From Bradyrhizobium sp. B124 (GTDB taxonomy: Bacteria; Pseudomonadota; Alphaproteobacteria; Rhizobiales; Xanthobacteraceae): a stretch of DNA of 64,000 nt. Of this stretch, positions 46,898 through 56,286 are shown in pieces; position 1 is the first letter of the stretch; each line of letters begins with the position of its first letter. The position numbers and the translations under genes are program-made. Below the pieces are notes generated by a model. The model had not been told where the DNA came from. It ran no database searches and worked only from the letters and a program-made list of their open reading frames with translations. Location of the stretch: the NCBI RefSeq assembly GCF_038967635.1, contig NZ_CP152413.1, positions 62,001 to 126,000 on the forward strand. The letters are read 5' to 3'.

Positions 46898-47806
46898 ATG
46901 AGAATAGTTTTACCCCTCATCTTCGCGCTGGCTGGGAGCATGGCGGAAACCTCCAATGGATCGACATCGAGCATTGCCAATGCGGGTGGTCGGAGAACGC
47001 TGTTGGCTGAGGGCCCATCCGCCGACGCCTACAATGCTGCCGGCACCGATGGGAATACAGCAACCAGCAGAACGGCTGCTTCGTCGGTCACGTCATTTTC
47101 CGGTAAGCCGCGAACCCGCTTTCAGATCGGCGACGTTAGCTACGGCGTTCACGTTGCAGACCAGGGCTATAGTCTGACCAATCCCGACCCCCAAACCCTG
47201 CGCTTCGAGGTCCGCAAGGGCGACCATGCGTGGTACGACAGCTCGTCCGCGGATCGTTCCGAGATCAATTCCACCGTGACCTATCCCGCCGCCACGCCCA
47301 TCACGCTCAGCTACCAGCTCATGGTGGAGGCGAACGGCAGCAACGGGGCGCTCGTCAACAGCGCGACCGGTTGGTTCATCGTCGGACAGTGGCACAACGA
47401 CGATGACGCTTCGGGCGTCGGAACCTCTCCTCCGGTCGCGCTGAACCTGCAGGGCGATCACCTGCAGGTGCTTGTGCGCTACTGCCCGCCGGGCAAGAAC
47501 CCCAGCAACGGCGCAGGCTTCGTCGTTACCAAGACACTCTGGACCGACCCCAACCCGATCGTGACTGGCAAGTATCACGACGTGAAAGTGCAGGCCCAAT
47601 TCTCGAACGACACGACCGGTTACCTGAAGGTCTGGATCGATGGGGCACCGGTCGTGAACTACAGCGGGCCGCTGGGCTTTGGGGTCGGCACCAATTGGGA
47701 ATTCGGAATCTATCGGTCGTCGGCGCCCGAGACCGTTGCGGTCAACTATCGAAATTTGATGATAACGACCGGGTCGCTAACGCCTGTATCGTCAGAGCGA
47801 CCGTGA
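46898..47806 (+). CDS. Polysaccharide lyase, heparinase I-like jelly-roll fold (copy 1)
   Basis: A 302-residue protein (ATG 46898, with CAGGGAT upstream; an ATG two codons earlier is an alternative). It has an N-terminal signal peptide (MRIVLPLIFALAGSMAETS), a low-complexity Ser/Thr/Ala stretch to about residue 70, and then a beta-jelly-roll domain with YSLTNPDPQTLRFEVRKGDH, DRSEINS, GWFIVGQWHND, LWTDPNPIVTGKYHDVKVQA and VVNYSGPLGF. These features match the Polysacc_lyase (heparin-lyase I) family. It probably trims exopolysaccharide in the periplasm or outside the cell. A paralogue starts at 63327. It is convergent with a glycosyltransferase gene, leaving 82 bases between them. Confidence 0.82.
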   Translation: MRIVLPLIFALAGSMAETSNGSTSSIANAGGRRTLLAEGPSADAYNAAGTDGNTATSRTAASSVTSFSGKPRTRFQIGDVSYGVHVADQGYSLTNPDPQTLRFEVRKGDHAWYDSSSADRSEINSTVTYPAATPITLSYQLMVEANGSNGALVNSATGWFIVGQWHNDDDASGVGTSPPVALNLQGDHLQVLVRYCPPGKNPSNGAGFVVTKTLWTDPNPIVTGKYHDVKVQAQFSNDTTGYLKVWIDGAPVVNYSGPLGFGVGTNWEFGIYRSSAPETVAVNYRNLMITTGSLTPVSSERP

Positions 47807-47888
47807 CCCACCGTGCGGTCTGCAGTGATGGGCTTTCTGCAACGGGGACAAGCGTCTGCCGACATGCAAAAGAAGACGGCTCTTGTCC

Positions 47889-49148
47889 TCACCTATCCCT
47901 TAGTTTGAATACTTTCTCATAAGCCGCCAAAAGCTTCGTCGATGCATGATGCCAGGCGAGTTCGCCACTAATTCGTTCCCGACCGAATGCGCTCATGGCT
48001 TCGCGCCGCGCCGGATCTTCCAAAAGCTCCAGTATTTTGTCGCCGAACTCGGCGGTGTCCGCATTCGGCACATACAACGATGCATCTCCCGCCGAAAAGC
48101 GGCCTTCTGTGAGGTCGAATTGGACGATCGGCTTGCCCAGCGTCATGTACTCCATGATCTTGTGCATCGTCGATATGTCGTTCATCGAACTGGGGCGGTC
48201 TGGATTCACGCAGACGTCGGCCGTCGACAGGATGGTGAATAGCGTGTCGTCATCGACACGGCCGGTGAATGTGACTACGTCATCCAGTTCGAGCGCCATC
48301 GCGAGCTTCTTGAGGTCGTCCAATTCCCGTCCGCCTCCGACGATCACGAACTGGATATCATCGCGGTTCCGTGTGCTGCGGATGTGCTTGATCGAATCCA
48401 GCAGCAGGTCGAGCCCTTCCTGTCGCGCAATAAGACCGACATATCCGACAAGATACTTCCGTCCCTTCTTCCAGGAGGGGTCCGGTGGAAGCGAGCGAAC
48501 GCGGGACACATTCGGAGCGGAGCGCACAACGAACACGCGATCCGGGCGCATTCGGCCCCGTTCAATCGCAATGGAGCGATACGACTGGTTGGTGGCAATC
48601 GATACGTCCGACAACGCGAATGTGACGCGTTCGAGCAGGACCATAACGCGCCACAGAAGGCCACGACGTCCGAACTTCGCCTCGTAGAGCTCAGGATTGA
48701 CGTCGTGCTGATCGAAAACAAACGACTTCCCGAACAGAAATTTGTGAAATGCACCGACGATGAAGATGAGATCGGGTGGATTACACGCGTGGATTACGTC
48801 AAATCCACGCGTTGCCAGAACTTTCACGCTCAGCACGAATTCCCAGAACAACGCCACGCTGTACTCGATGGCATAACCCAGCACCCCGCGACCTTCCGCA
48901 GGCATCCAATGGCGATAGACTGCTACTCCCTCGAGCATCTCGAATGAGGCCGTTGCGCCGTGTCCCTTGGGGCAAATCACAGACACTTCGTAGCCATGCC
49001 GCGCCAACGTGGTCGCTTCCGACCACACCCGGCCGTCGAACGGGACTGGAAGATTCTCGACGATGATTAGGACCCGGCCACGAACCGAGCCAACACCCGC
49101 TTGTTCGGATTTGCGCACAACGGTGTCGTCATGAGAGAGTGTTGACAT
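47889..49148 (-). CDS. Glycosyltransferase family 4 protein
   Basis: A 419-residue protein with ATG 49148 (a TTG one codon earlier is possible). The N-terminal domain has VENLPVPFDGRVWSEATTLA, common in WcaL/WbuB-type GT4 enzymes. The C-terminal domain has YLVGYVGLIARQEGLDLLLD, FVIVGGGRELDDLKKLA, VTFTGRVDDDTLFTILSTAD and MEYMTLGKPIVQFD. It acts at the cytoplasmic membrane on repeat-unit synthesis. Its start overlaps the stop of the sugar-nucleotide dehydrogenase gene by 20 bases, so the two are coupled. Confidence 0.9.
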   Translation of the reverse strand: MSTLSHDDTVVRKSEQAGVGSVRGRVLIIVENLPVPFDGRVWSEATTLARHGYEVSVICPKGHGATASFEMLEGVAVYRHWMPAEGRGVLGYAIEYSVALFWEFVLSVKVLATRGFDVIHACNPPDLIFIVGAFHKFLFGKSFVFDQHDVNPELYEAKFGRRGLLWRVMVLLERVTFALSDVSIATNQSYRSIAIERGRMRPDRVFVVRSAPNVSRVRSLPPDPSWKKGRKYLVGYVGLIARQEGLDLLLDSIKHIRSTRNRDDIQFVIVGGGRELDDLKKLAMALELDDVVTFTGRVDDDTLFTILSTADVCVNPDRPSSMNDISTMHKIMEYMTLGKPIVQFDLTEGRFSAGDASLYVPNADTAEFGDKILELLEDPARREAMSAFGRERISGELAWHHASTKLLAAYEKVFKLRDR

Positions 49149-50391
49149 CAATTACCCGTTTTGCATTCAGGGCCATTTGCTTCGCCCACCCTCGGGTATC
49201 GATGACGAGGTCGAATAGCTCCGACTCGGCGGCGGACTTTGCGATCAGCAACTTGCGAAGGGCGGGCAGATTGGCGAACGCATAGCCAAGGTTCTGCCCC
49301 AGCAGCTTCGACGGCTCGACGTGTGGATCGTAGATCGACAGGCCGATGTGCAAGCGGAGGAATTTGCGAGCCAGGTCGATGTTGGGACTTTCGCGAAGAT
49401 CGTCGCTGTTCTCCTTGAAGGCAAGTCCCAACATGAGTACCCGTCCGCCGGGCGGGACCGCTTTCAGGCAATTCTCAAACAGGAAATTCTTGTGCTCGTC
49501 GTTCGATCTGAGCACCGAATCCACCAGCCAGGTATGCGCCCCGACATCGCTTGCGATGTATTGGAGCGCGCGAACGTCCTTGGGCAGGCAGGAACCGCCG
49601 AATGCGCCGCCCGGCCTCAGATAGTAGGGTGAAATGTTGAGCTTGGTGTCGGAAACGAAGATCTTGTGTACGGTTGTCGCGCTGATGCCGAGCTTGTCGC
49701 AAACGCGACCGACTTCGTTGGCAAAGGCAATCTTCACTGCGTGGAACGAGTTGTCGACGAATTTGGTCATCTCCGCCGTACGATAGGTGGTGTAGAAGAC
49801 GGGCACCGCGATGCTCGCGTTCAACTCGTCAAGGACCGGGCACCGTTCCCCGTCCTTTGTTCCGACCACGATCTTCGGCGGATTGAAGAAATCTTCGATC
49901 GCTACCGACTCGCGCAAGAACTCGGGATTATAGACGACGTCGACGAGCTCCATCCTGCCGTTCAATGCGCTTTCGAAGATTGGCAGAACCAGATCCTCGA
50001 TGGTGCCTGGCCGCATCGTGGAGCGAAACACCACAGTTAGCGTCGTCGTGCGGGTGGGGCCGATCAGGTCTGCGATCTGATGGGAAACTTCAGCGACGAA
50101 GCTCATGTTGTGAGATCCGTCCGGGGCGCTGGGTGTTCCCACGCACACTATTGCCAACGTGCAGCCGTCGAGATGCCCGCTCGCGTCCTTCGTCGCGCTC
50201 AGCAAGCGCTTTCGGACGGCGGATTCGACAAGTTGATCGAGGCCGGGCTCCGTGATTGGAGATTTCCCCGCATTGACGATCGCGACTTTCTCATCGCTGA
50301 TGTCGACGCCGATGACCTCGTGCCCTTGCCTTGCGAGGCAAGCCGCTGCCGTCATGCCTACGTAACCGAGTCCGAACACCGCTATTTTCAT
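49129..50391 (-). CDS. GDP-mannose 6-dehydrogenase-like nucleotide-sugar dehydrogenase
   Basis: A 420-residue protein. NAD-binding MKIAVFGLGYVGMTAA at 1-16, GTPSAPDG near 85-92, YNPEFLRESVAIEDF at 154-168, and the catalytic FGGSCLPKDVRAL with Cys268. Cys268 is also the catalytic residue number of AlgD, and NISPYYLRPGGAFGG fits AlgD better than UDP-glucose dehydrogenases. It would oxidise a GDP-sugar (GDP-mannose most likely) to the uronate, giving an acidic sugar donor. UDP-sugar dehydrogenases share the fold, so substrate assignment is inference. It is on the minus strand, coupled to the downstream glycosyltransferase gene. Confidence 0.87.
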   Translation of the reverse strand: MKIAVFGLGYVGMTAAACLARQGHEVIGVDISDEKVAIVNAGKSPITEPGLDQLVESAVRKRLLSATKDASGHLDGCTLAIVCVGTPSAPDGSHNMSFVAEVSHQIADLIGPTRTTTLTVVFRSTMRPGTIEDLVLPIFESALNGRMELVDVVYNPEFLRESVAIEDFFNPPKIVVGTKDGERCPVLDELNASIAVPVFYTTYRTAEMTKFVDNSFHAVKIAFANEVGRVCDKLGISATTVHKIFVSDTKLNISPYYLRPGGAFGGSCLPKDVRALQYIASDVGAHTWLVDSVLRSNDEHKNFLFENCLKAVPPGGRVLMLGLAFKENSDDLRESPNIDLARKFLRLHIGLSIYDPHVEPSKLLGQNLGYAFANLPALRKLLIAKSAAESELFDLVIDTRGWAKQMALNAKRVIDVNTLS

Positions 50392-50824
50392 CTGGATCCA
50401 TCACGCGCATCAGGTTGCGCCGGCAACACTGGCGGCCTGTTTAGGGGTTGTCTGCAAGGTCGACGGCTTCATTCAGAGATAGTCTTCGGGCAAGGTATTC
50501 TGAGAGCGCGCTACGCGTCCGCAACGCCTTCCAAAGTGCAGCCCGATTGTATTCGTTCAGGCTTGCGGAGCCTGAACTTTTTCGGGCTACCTATTCCGGT
50601 TTTGGCCGGCGAAGGCGGACTGAAACGGCGCTAGAAGCAAGAGATCGAATGCTCGAGACCGGTGTCCACTTCGGCCGCCTTTGGAGACGCGTGGTAGCCG
50701 CTGCCGAGAGGCTGACAAGTCGGAGGGGCGAGCGGCAGGGGGCCGCCCACGCTCGAAGCTTCATGACTGAGGCAATGTGTCCGGGCCAAAGCGGCTTGAT
50801 CGCGTCGCTTTGCGTCGTCTGCGG
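50392..50824. other. Intergenic region between dehydrogenase and deacetylase-like genes
   Basis: About 430 bases. Both neighbours are on the minus strand. No gene is supported, and the sequence shows no recognisable domain. It may hold the promoter for the dehydrogenase gene (starts near 50391 and reads left). Confidence 0.4.
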
Positions 50825-52567
50825 CTACACGCGAGAACGAAGTAGGTGACCGTAATTGTCACGAAGTTCGGACAAATATCGCCGAACGGCCACCCCGAAC
50901 CGGTATCGGATCGATTCCGAGGCGGGCGAACCATGCAACTGTTCGCGATAGATGCACCGTATATCCGCCGCGCCGCCCGGCGGGACATCGACCATCACTC
51001 GAACATGTCCGTCCGTGTATTTGTACGCGATGAGGCCTTGGTTGACTTCAACGCCCTTTAGGGAAGCGATCTGCGGTTCGCGCTTCATGACGCAAATTCG
51101 TCGTGTCGTGGGTCCGCCGTTCTCGAAGAGAAGCCGCTCGGCAAGCATCCTTACCAGGATTGTTTCGCCGTCGGATCGAATGCCGTAGCTGCGGCGAACG
51201 GCGTCCTCGAGAGGTCGCCAGCAGAGTTTCCACTGCAAGGATGCGAGAAGCCGGAGAAATGTCGCCAGTTCGCTACCCCGGCCGCGGAGAAGGTCGTGAT
51301 GTCCGGCAATGAAGCACGGCTTGCCCAGGAGTCCGTCAAACGCGAAGTTTTCGATGCCGTGGTCAATGTATCGCCGGGTAAAGATCGGGAAGCTCCCATA
51401 CCGGACAATGGCGACACTCCAGAGATCAGCGAGTGTCGTTTCGTTCAGCGCATCATTGGCTGGTGCGACCTCGGTGTTGACGGCCGCGATGAAGCCATTT
51501 CGCTTGAGCGCCGAGGCGGCCTCGGGCGAGAATGCCCCTTGCGGGAAAACCATCACGTTTTCGTGGTCAAGCGCGGTGTTCTGGCGAAGGGCCTGCATCC
51601 GCGTTCTGGCGGTTTTCAGCTTTCTATCGAGCAGCTCAGGCGAGCGGGCTGCGAACTCACCTCCTGTGTGATCGCAGCCGTGTACGCAGACGGACAATTT
51701 CCCGTTGCTTTCTCGAAAGGCGGCAACAGTGCCGCGGTTTGTTCGTCTCCAGTTCCATGGAATGAAGGCAATGGTCGTTGCGAATGCCAGCTTGTCCGCA
51801 AGCTGCAACAGGTCATCAAAATCGAGGAGACCGTACCGCGGCCACAAGGGCGGATCGTCAATGATCAGGCAAGCGTTTATTTCAACGCTCGTCAAGCAAA
51901 CGTCGCGGAACGCCCACTTCAGATACATCACGATCGGCACCGCGCCGGCGAAACACTTCTTCACATCAAAGTAGCTTGCTGCGCGTTCGCGAACGTCCAC
52001 GATCGTCAGTGACGAGTCAGCAAAAAAGCGGACACCGGAATAAGTGAACTCGGCGAACAGATGCCCCTCGCGCACTCCGACGATGCTCTGGAGGTTGCTA
52101 TTGCGGACGACGAGCGCGGTATCGGCGCCCCGCTCCAGTTGGATTTGCAGTCCCGACATCGGGCCGCACATTTCGGGAAAAGAATCGGTGACTGATACGG
52201 TCGTTGGACACTGGCCGGAGGCGCGGATTTCCGCCTCGGGATCTCCGGCGATCTGGCGCAACAGAGACCTGCAGGGATCCGCGGCTTGAAATCCATAGAC
52301 GAAAACTGAATTGGCTGCCGCCAACCACGTCGGAAGCGCCTCAGTCTTGTTGCACTGTAGGACTTCGCCGAGACAGGCCGCGGAGGTCAGGACGGAGAAT
52401 TTCTGATGACCTGCTGTTAGCGCGGCTATGTTGTCCCCGCGCGCTTCGTCGACTGTCAGCGCAGTCCAGGGAATTTCGAAGAGATCAAGAATTTCGGTCA
52501 GGTTGCGATCATTGGTCGATGGAGCGCTACCGCGGAGCAGGAGTGCGATCGAAGTGCCTTTGGCCAT
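50825..52567 (-). CDS. NodB-like polysaccharide deacetylase-superfamily protein with unknown N-terminal domain
   Basis: A 580-residue protein. The N-terminal 215 residues form a domain I cannot name (FVYGFQAADPCRSLLRQIAG). The C-terminal part has IIDDPPLWPRYG at 235-246 (DD of the NodB motif), VHGCDHTGGEF at 295-305 (metal-binding histidines) and AGHHDLLRGRG further on, which resembles DUF2334/NodB-type deacetylases. It may deacetylate or hydrolyse the exopolysaccharide. No signal peptide is obvious, so a cytoplasmic place is possible, unusual for such enzymes. ATG 52567 is the first start. It is divergent from the Gfo/Idh/MocA gene, with about 700 bases between. Confidence 0.7.
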   Translation of the reverse strand: MAKGTSIALLLRGSAPSTNDRNLTEILDLFEIPWTALTVDEARGDNIAALTAGHQKFSVLTSAACLGEVLQCNKTEALPTWLAAANSVFVYGFQAADPCRSLLRQIAGDPEAEIRASGQCPTTVSVTDSFPEMCGPMSGLQIQLERGADTALVVRNSNLQSIVGVREGHLFAEFTYSGVRFFADSSLTIVDVRERAASYFDVKKCFAGAVPIVMYLKWAFRDVCLTSVEINACLIIDDPPLWPRYGLLDFDDLLQLADKLAFATTIAFIPWNWRRTNRGTVAAFRESNGKLSVCVHGCDHTGGEFAARSPELLDRKLKTARTRMQALRQNTALDHENVMVFPQGAFSPEAASALKRNGFIAAVNTEVAPANDALNETTLADLWSVAIVRYGSFPIFTRRYIDHGIENFAFDGLLGKPCFIAGHHDLLRGRGSELATFLRLLASLQWKLCWRPLEDAVRRSYGIRSDGETILVRMLAERLLFENGGPTTRRICVMKREPQIASLKGVEVNQGLIAYKYTDGHVRVMVDVPPGGAADIRCIYREQLHGSPASESIRYRFGVAVRRYLSELRDNYGHLLRSRV

Positions 52568-53271
52568 GGCGTCGGCGTTTCATCCGTGGGTTGTGCCTCA
52601 TCTGTTGGTAAGGCCACCAGGCCTCCTGCAGATTGTTCGTGACCTCGCGCTTGTGCGCCTCTTTTGAGGAATCCTATACGAGAGATAGCGAAGTTTCCAC
52701 TATGGGACGGCTGCGCAATGGTGGTCCCCGCCTAACTAATCTGCGGTATGCGATCCCGCGGGCCTATCGAGATCAGATTTGGCCTTTCGCAGTCAGGGAT
52801 TTGTGAATCCCGCGGCCGGCGTGAACCTAGATTGGCGGCACTAACATTCTGCGAGAGCGCTGCGTCGGGCACCATGCGACGCGTCGGGTTGCCGCAAGCG
52901 AATTGCCGACGTGAGGCATTCGCGGGGGCGTGATGCGGAGACGACCGCGTGCTGCTGTCCGTACGAGTGTGCCGACCAGTCTTGCAAGTAAAAAAAGTGA
53001 TTGATTCCAACATGGTGCCCAGCTCTTGGACGCACCAGGTCCGGCTGTTGCACTGCGTGCGAAGCTCCTGGTTTGCCCACGCAAGGGCGGGGGTACCCCC
53101 GATGGGCGTGGGTCATAATCCGTGTTCTACAGCGGCGCGCGCGCCCAACCGGCTATCCTAATTCGACGCACGCTAAGGCCTTCAATTAGGGAGCCAACAT
53201 GGCGAGATAACCGTGCTCGTGAGGATACTGATATTTCACCATTGCTTTCCTCTGGCGTGATTGTGGCAAAC
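52568..53271. other. Divergent regulatory region
   Basis: About 700 bases between divergent genes, with no supported gene. It contains the nested inverted repeat at 53076-53112 and AT-rich sequence before the right-hand gene (53220-53300). A frame is open into the right-hand gene from 53122, but its first 50 codons lack protein character. Confidence 0.45.
53076..53112. repeat. Nested inverted repeat in the divergent region
   Basis: The inner palindrome CGGGGGTACCCCCG (53088-53101) is flanked by CCCACGC (53076-53082) and GCGTGGG (53106-53112), giving a 37-base imperfect hairpin or dyad operator. It lies about 160 bases before the Gfo/Idh/MocA gene start. Confidence 0.7.
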
Positions 53272-54432
53272 ATGTCGAAACAATTATATTCCAAATTCGT
53301 TCCCGGCTTAATTGATGCTCAGAACATGACCGGCGGCGCGGAAATTGAGACCGCAAAAGCCGGTCCATCGCTCGCCGTCATCGGTTGCGGTTACTGGGGC
53401 GCAAAACACATCCGTGTTGGCCACGATATCGGCGCAAGGGTGTCGATGGCCGCCGACATGCGGTCTGACAGACTGGAATACGTGAAATCACAGTATCCCA
53501 ATGTCGCTGTTTCGCGTGATTTCGATGCGATCCTGAATAGCTCGTCTGTCGACGCGGTGATTATCGCGACCCCCGCCGTGACGCACTTTGAGCTGGCGCG
53601 GGCAGCGCTCCAGGCCGGAAAGCACGCGCTCGTCGAGAAGCCGTTGGCCATGACGAGCGCGCATTGCCGCGAACTGATTGCGATAGCCGAAGAACGGAAT
53701 CGCGTGCTGATGGTCGGGCACACGTTCGAGTACCATCCGGCGGTGGGTGTCATGCGCCAGATGATCCGAAGCGGCTCTCTCGGCGAGCTCTACTACATCG
53801 ATTCGCGGCGCCTGAATCTCGGTCTCTACCGGCCCGATGCCAATGTCCTTTGGGATTTGGCGCCGCATGACCTCTCGATCATCTTCTTCCTGCTCGAGGA
53901 GGTTGCGCACAACATCGGCGCTTGGGGTTGCGCGCACGTTCTGCCGGATGTCGAGGATGTCGTTTACGCCAAGTTGGGCTTCAAGAGCGGGCCGACCGCC
54001 CATGTGCATGTGTCATGGTTGGACCCCGTCAAGGTGCGCCAGATCACGGTCGTCGGCAGCGATGCGATGCTGGTGTTCGACGATGTGGAGCCGTCCGAGA
54101 AGGTTCGCGTTTACCAGAAGCGCTTCAGGCCACGGATCAACGGCGATTCATACGCCGACTTCCAGTCGGCCTACCATCATGGCGATGTTCATATCCCCGC
54201 GATATCCAGCAGCGAGCCGCTGAAGCTCGAGTTGCTCGATTTTGTCAACGCAATCAAGACCGGGACGCAGCCCGTTGCGAACGGTGCGCATGGCCTGCGC
54301 GTCGTCGAAGCGCTCGAAGCTGCATCGGACTGTCTGCGGCTCAACCAGGAGCACCGTGGCAACGGAACACGTCAACCGGCGTTTCTGCGGCGGAACGCGT
54401 CGGCGGGGGCTGCGGAAATTGTCGTTAGATGA
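53272..54432 (+). CDS. Gfo/Idh/MocA-family oxidoreductase (WlbA/WbpB-like)
   Basis: A 386-residue protein from ATG 53272. It has a Rossmann NAD site LAVIGCGYWGAKH near 35, VIIATPAVTHFELARAAL, the EKPLAM active-site motif near 120, and a C-terminal beta-sheet domain (YYIDSRRLNLG, WDLAPHDLSI). WlbA/WbpB homologues oxidise C3 of UDP-GlcNAc-type sugars in making 2,3-diamino sugars. The next genes (aminotransferase, acyltransferase) fit that pathway. The N-terminal 30 residues are weakly supported, and ATG 53323 is an alternative start. It overlaps the sugar-transferase gene downstream if that starts at 54356. Confidence 0.88.
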   Translation: MSKQLYSKFVPGLIDAQNMTGGAEIETAKAGPSLAVIGCGYWGAKHIRVGHDIGARVSMAADMRSDRLEYVKSQYPNVAVSRDFDAILNSSSVDAVIIATPAVTHFELARAALQAGKHALVEKPLAMTSAHCRELIAIAEERNRVLMVGHTFEYHPAVGVMRQMIRSGSLGELYYIDSRRLNLGLYRPDANVLWDLAPHDLSIIFFLLEEVAHNIGAWGCAHVLPDVEDVVYAKLGFKSGPTAHVHVSWLDPVKVRQITVVGSDAMLVFDDVEPSEKVRVYQKRFRPRINGDSYADFQSAYHHGDVHIPAISSSEPLKLELLDFVNAIKTGTQPVANGAHGLRVVEALEAASDCLRLNQEHRGNGTRQPAFLRRNASAGAAEIVVR

Positions 54433-55078
54433 AGCCTTGCGATGGAAGGCGAGCCCGCGGGAATCCGTTAAGCGGGTGCTTGACATCGCTGTGAGCGTCT
54501 CCGCGATCCTCTTGCTGGCCCCGTTCCTTGTCGCGGTGTGGGTCGCGATCCGCCTCGACAGTCCCGGGCCGGCGTTCTTTTGCCAACGCCGGGTCGGACG
54601 ATACGAGAAGCCATTCAATTGCTTCAAGTTCCGGACGCTTCGTCACAAGGCCGACGAGAACGTCCATCGCGACGCTATTCGCAGGGTTTGGGCGAAGGAG
54701 GTTCTCTCGAACGACCCTGATGCCCCATATAAGCTGACAGATGATCCTCGCGTGACGCGCGTGGGGCGGGTGCTGCGGAGAACCAGTATCGACGAGCTGC
54801 CGCAACTCCTCAACGTATTGCGAGGCGAAATGAGCATCGTCGGTCCGCGGCCCGCGATACCTTATGAACTCGAGTACTTTCGCGACTGGCATCATCAACG
54901 TCACATCGTGAAGCCCGGCATCACCGGACTTTGTCAGGTTCGCGGCCGTGGTCGCCTGGGCCCGGACGCGATGCTCGAGATGGACGTCGAATATGCAATG
55001 AACTGGACCTTGTGGACCGACCTGAAGCTGATTGCCCTAACGGTTCCCGCGGTGCTGCGGGGCCACGGTGCTCGATGA
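54356..55078 (+). CDS. Initiating sugar-phosphate transferase (polyprenyl glycosylphosphotransferase)
   Basis: A 240-residue protein if it starts at GTG 54356 (AGGAG four bases upstream). A TTG at 54419 gives a shorter form. It has one membrane segment near 45-65 ([20 protein letters not shown]), then [39 protein letters not shown] and MSIVGPRP, the hallmarks of WcaJ/PssA-type enzymes that start repeat-unit synthesis by moving a sugar-1-phosphate to undecaprenyl phosphate. The large N-terminal domain of WcaJ is absent, so it is a short PssA/WbaP-core form. The sugar is unknown. Confidence 0.88.
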   Translation: MATEHVNRRFCGGTRRRGLRKLSLDEALRWKASPRESVKRVLDIAVSVSAILLLAPFLVAVWVAIRLDSPGPAFFCQRRVGRYEKPFNCFKFRTLRHKADENVHRDAIRRVWAKEVLSNDPDAPYKLTDDPRVTRVGRVLRRTSIDELPQLLNVLRGEMSIVGPRPAIPYELEYFRDWHHQRHIVKPGITGLCQVRGRGRLGPDAMLEMDVEYAMNWTLWTDLKLIALTVPAVLRGHGAR

Positions 55079-55120
55079 GATTCTCGGGCAATGGATATGG
55101 AATCTGGTGAGGTTTGAAAA

Positions 55121-56284
55121 ATGAAAATTCCGTTCGTAGATCTCAAGGCACAATATGCGACGCTAAAGGATGAGGTGGCCGAGGCGATTCGAGGCGTTCT
55201 CGAATCCACGCAGTTCATCGGCGGCGAGGCAGTTGCTTCGTTCGAACGAGATTTTGCTGCTTATTGCCAGGTGCCCTATGCGCGCGGTGTGGCGAGCGGC
55301 ACGGACGCGATTCATCTGGCGCTGCGGGCGTTGGGTGTTGGCCATGGTGACGAGGTGATTACAACCGCCCATACTTTCATCGCCACGGCCGCGGCGATCG
55401 TGGCGGCAGGAGCGCAGCCGGTATTCGTCGATATCGATCCCGATACCCACACCATCGATCCGAGGATGATCGAGCGGGCGCTGACAAGCCGCACGAAGGC
55501 GATCGTTGCGGTCCATCTGTTTGGTCAGCCGGCTGACATGGGCCCAATCAAGGACATCGCACGACGGCGCGGCCTCTTCGTGATTGAAGACGCGGCCCAG
55601 GCGCATGGAGCGGAGTATCAGGGGATCCGAACCGGGGCGCTCGGCGATGTAGCCTGCTTTTCGTTTTATCCGGGGAAGAACCTCGGTGCATATGGCGATG
55701 GAGGAGCGGTCACCACCAACAGTGCAGCGATCGCCGAGCGGATCGAACGGTTGCGCGACCACGGTCGAACCACCCATTACAACCACGCCGAGGTCGGGTT
55801 CAACAGCCGGCTCGATGCTCTCCAGGCCGCAGTTCTCCAGGTCAAGCTCCGACGCCTGGATGAGTGGAACGACAATCGGCGGCGGGCCGCGGAGTGGTAC
55901 ACCGCGGAGTTGAGACACTCGGGCATCAAGACGCCGTTCGTCCGAACGGGATCCACGCACGTCTACCATTTGTACGTGATCACCACGGACGAACGGGACG
56001 CAATGCGCAAGAGGCTCGACGAGGTCGGCGTGGCGAGCGGAATCCACTATCCGTTGCCATTGCATCTCCAGCCTGCGTTCGCCTATCTCGGCTACAAGCA
56101 GGGCGATATGCCGTGCAGCGAAGCGATGGCCGCTCGATCATTGTCCCTACCCATGTTCCCGGAGCTCACGCGCGACCAGGTGCGCGGCATCGCCGCGATT
56201 GTGCGTGGTGTTGCGGAGCGCGAAAGCCACCAGGAACCGCAGCGGAAGCCCGTCGCGATGCACGCCGACGGCGGGAAGGCGTGA
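55121..56284 (+). CDS. DegT/DnrJ/EryC1/StrS-family sugar aminotransferase
   Basis: A 387-residue protein starting MKIPFVDLKAQYATLKDEV. PLP enzymes of this family aminate keto-sugars on nucleotide carriers. Key features: ASGTDAIHLALRALG near 58-72, EDAAQAHGAEYQG near 156, and the PLP lysine Lys186 in SFYPGKNLGAYGDGG. It also has the GFNSRLDALQAAVLQVKL region. It fits the WbpE/WlbC position after the Gfo/Idh/MocA enzyme, giving a C3-amino sugar. ATG 55121 has GGTGAGG about eight bases upstream. Confidence 0.91.
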   Translation: MKIPFVDLKAQYATLKDEVAEAIRGVLESTQFIGGEAVASFERDFAAYCQVPYARGVASGTDAIHLALRALGVGHGDEVITTAHTFIATAAAIVAAGAQPVFVDIDPDTHTIDPRMIERALTSRTKAIVAVHLFGQPADMGPIKDIARRRGLFVIEDAAQAHGAEYQGIRTGALGDVACFSFYPGKNLGAYGDGGAVTTNSAAIAERIERLRDHGRTTHYNHAEVGFNSRLDALQAAVLQVKLRRLDEWNDNRRRAAEWYTAELRHSGIKTPFVRTGSTHVYHLYVITTDERDAMRKRLDEVGVASGIHYPLPLHLQPAFAYLGYKQGDMPCSEAMAARSLSLPMFPELTRDQVRGIAAIVRGVAERESHQEPQRKPVAMHADGGKA

Positions 56285-56286
56285 CG

